Origin: Parapedobacter tibetensis
GTDB taxonomy: Bacteria > Bacteroidota > Bacteroidia > Sphingobacteriales > Sphingobacteriaceae
DNA: 64,000 nt
Direction of reading: 5' to 3'
Assembly: GCF_024704835.1 (NCBI RefSeq)
Contig: NZ_JAMXBE010000010.1
Coordinates: 105,095 to 169,094 of the forward strand
Below the pieces are notes generated by a model. That model searched no databases and had not been told where the DNA came from. It was given only the letters and a program-made list of their open reading frames with translations. Below are positions 63,785 through 64,000 of the stretch, piece after piece. Every line of letters begins with the position of its first letter. The stretch's first letter is position 1. The position numbers and the translations under genes were made by a program.

Positions 63785-64000
63785 GTTAAGTATTGTTTAT
63801 TTGCTTATTCGTTTATTCGCTGTTCACTTATTCGTTTATTATTGATTCCCTGTTTGTTTTTAAAGGCATCAATGAACCCTCCTGCGTCGGGTTTTGCCTA
63901 TTTGCGAATGGCGAACAGCGAATCTGCGTATAAATTATAAAAGTTTACAATAGATGTTTTGTGCTACTTTGTCCGAAATGTTGATTTTAGTGCCATCTAC
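63785..64000. repeat. Repeat-rich intergenic end of the window
   Basis: The stretch holds repeated TTATTCG/GTTTATTCG units (63806-63840) and an 11-bp inverted pair, ATTCGCTGTTC at 63815-63825 and GAACAGCGAAT at 63913-63923. AACCC-TCCTGCGTC-GGGTT near 63876 can form a small hairpin. An ATG at 63978 opens a frame that leaves the window after seven codons; it may be the next gene but cannot be assigned. Confidence 0.5.

Overview
The window looks like a chromosomal segment of a Bacteroidota bacterium, most likely Sphingobacteriaceae (Pedobacter/Parapedobacter/Olivibacter-like). The evidence is three SusC/SusD pairs, many lipoproteins and secreted glycan hydrolases, promoters of the TTTG-N20/21-TAnnTTTG type, and Bacteroidota-style housekeeping genes. 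The genus is an inference; no rRNA or tRNA gene was seen.

Layout. Positions 1-964 hold the end of a probable secreted alpha/beta-hydrolase. Positions 1,050-49,305, all on the + strand, form one large glycan-utilization island with the stamp of sialoglycan (mucin-type) degradation. It contains five sialidase/BNR proteins (1231, 7753, 22103, 24068, 28333), five formylglycine-type sulfatases (3140, 4597, 30449, 39292, 43434), two SGNH/sialate-O-acetylesterase-like enzymes (29602, 40801), a GH27 alpha-galactosidase-like enzyme (32492), a GH106-like protein (25282), a PKD/LamG lipoprotein (6248), two FAS1 lipoproteins (9499, 16266), three SusC/SusD pairs (11462/14715, 17701/20539, 34600/37803) and a catabolic cluster. 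That cluster is N-acetylneuraminate lyase (44899), a kelch mutarotase fused to a sodium:solute symporter (45822) and a ROK sugar kinase (48415), with a second DHDPS/NAL-family aldolase at 42366.

Proposed logic: surface sulfatases and O-acetylesterases remove blocking groups, sialidases release sialic acid, GH27 and others trim the rest, SusCD complexes bring products into the periplasm, the NanM-like domain supplies the preferred anomer to its own fused Na+ symporter, the lyase splits sialic acid into ManNAc and pyruvate, and the ROK kinase phosphorylates the amino sugar. No ManNAc/GlcNAc 2-epimerase, no deacetylase/deaminase, no sulfatase maturase and no regulator lies in the window.

The most striking signal is a six-copy promoter/operator cassette: TTTG, 20-21 nt, TATATTTG, exactly 4 nt, then the inverted repeat TATGT-TCT-ACATA. 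It stands before 1231 (variant), 3140, 6248, 28333, 34600 and 43434, that is, before nearly every transcription unit of the island and nowhere else that I found. It defines a local regulon whose regulator is encoded elsewhere.

Positions 49,306-64,000 are ordinary chromosome: panD and a DUF6695-like gene (- strand), a ThuA/sugar-dehydrogenase/cytochrome c fusion, a DUF3352-like/propeller protein, a DUF423 protein, priA, an outer-membrane protein, pcm, a membrane MutS-like ATPase and smpB. AT-richer blocks (about 25.3-30.4 and 32.2-34.6 kb) within the GC-richer island suggest it was assembled in steps.
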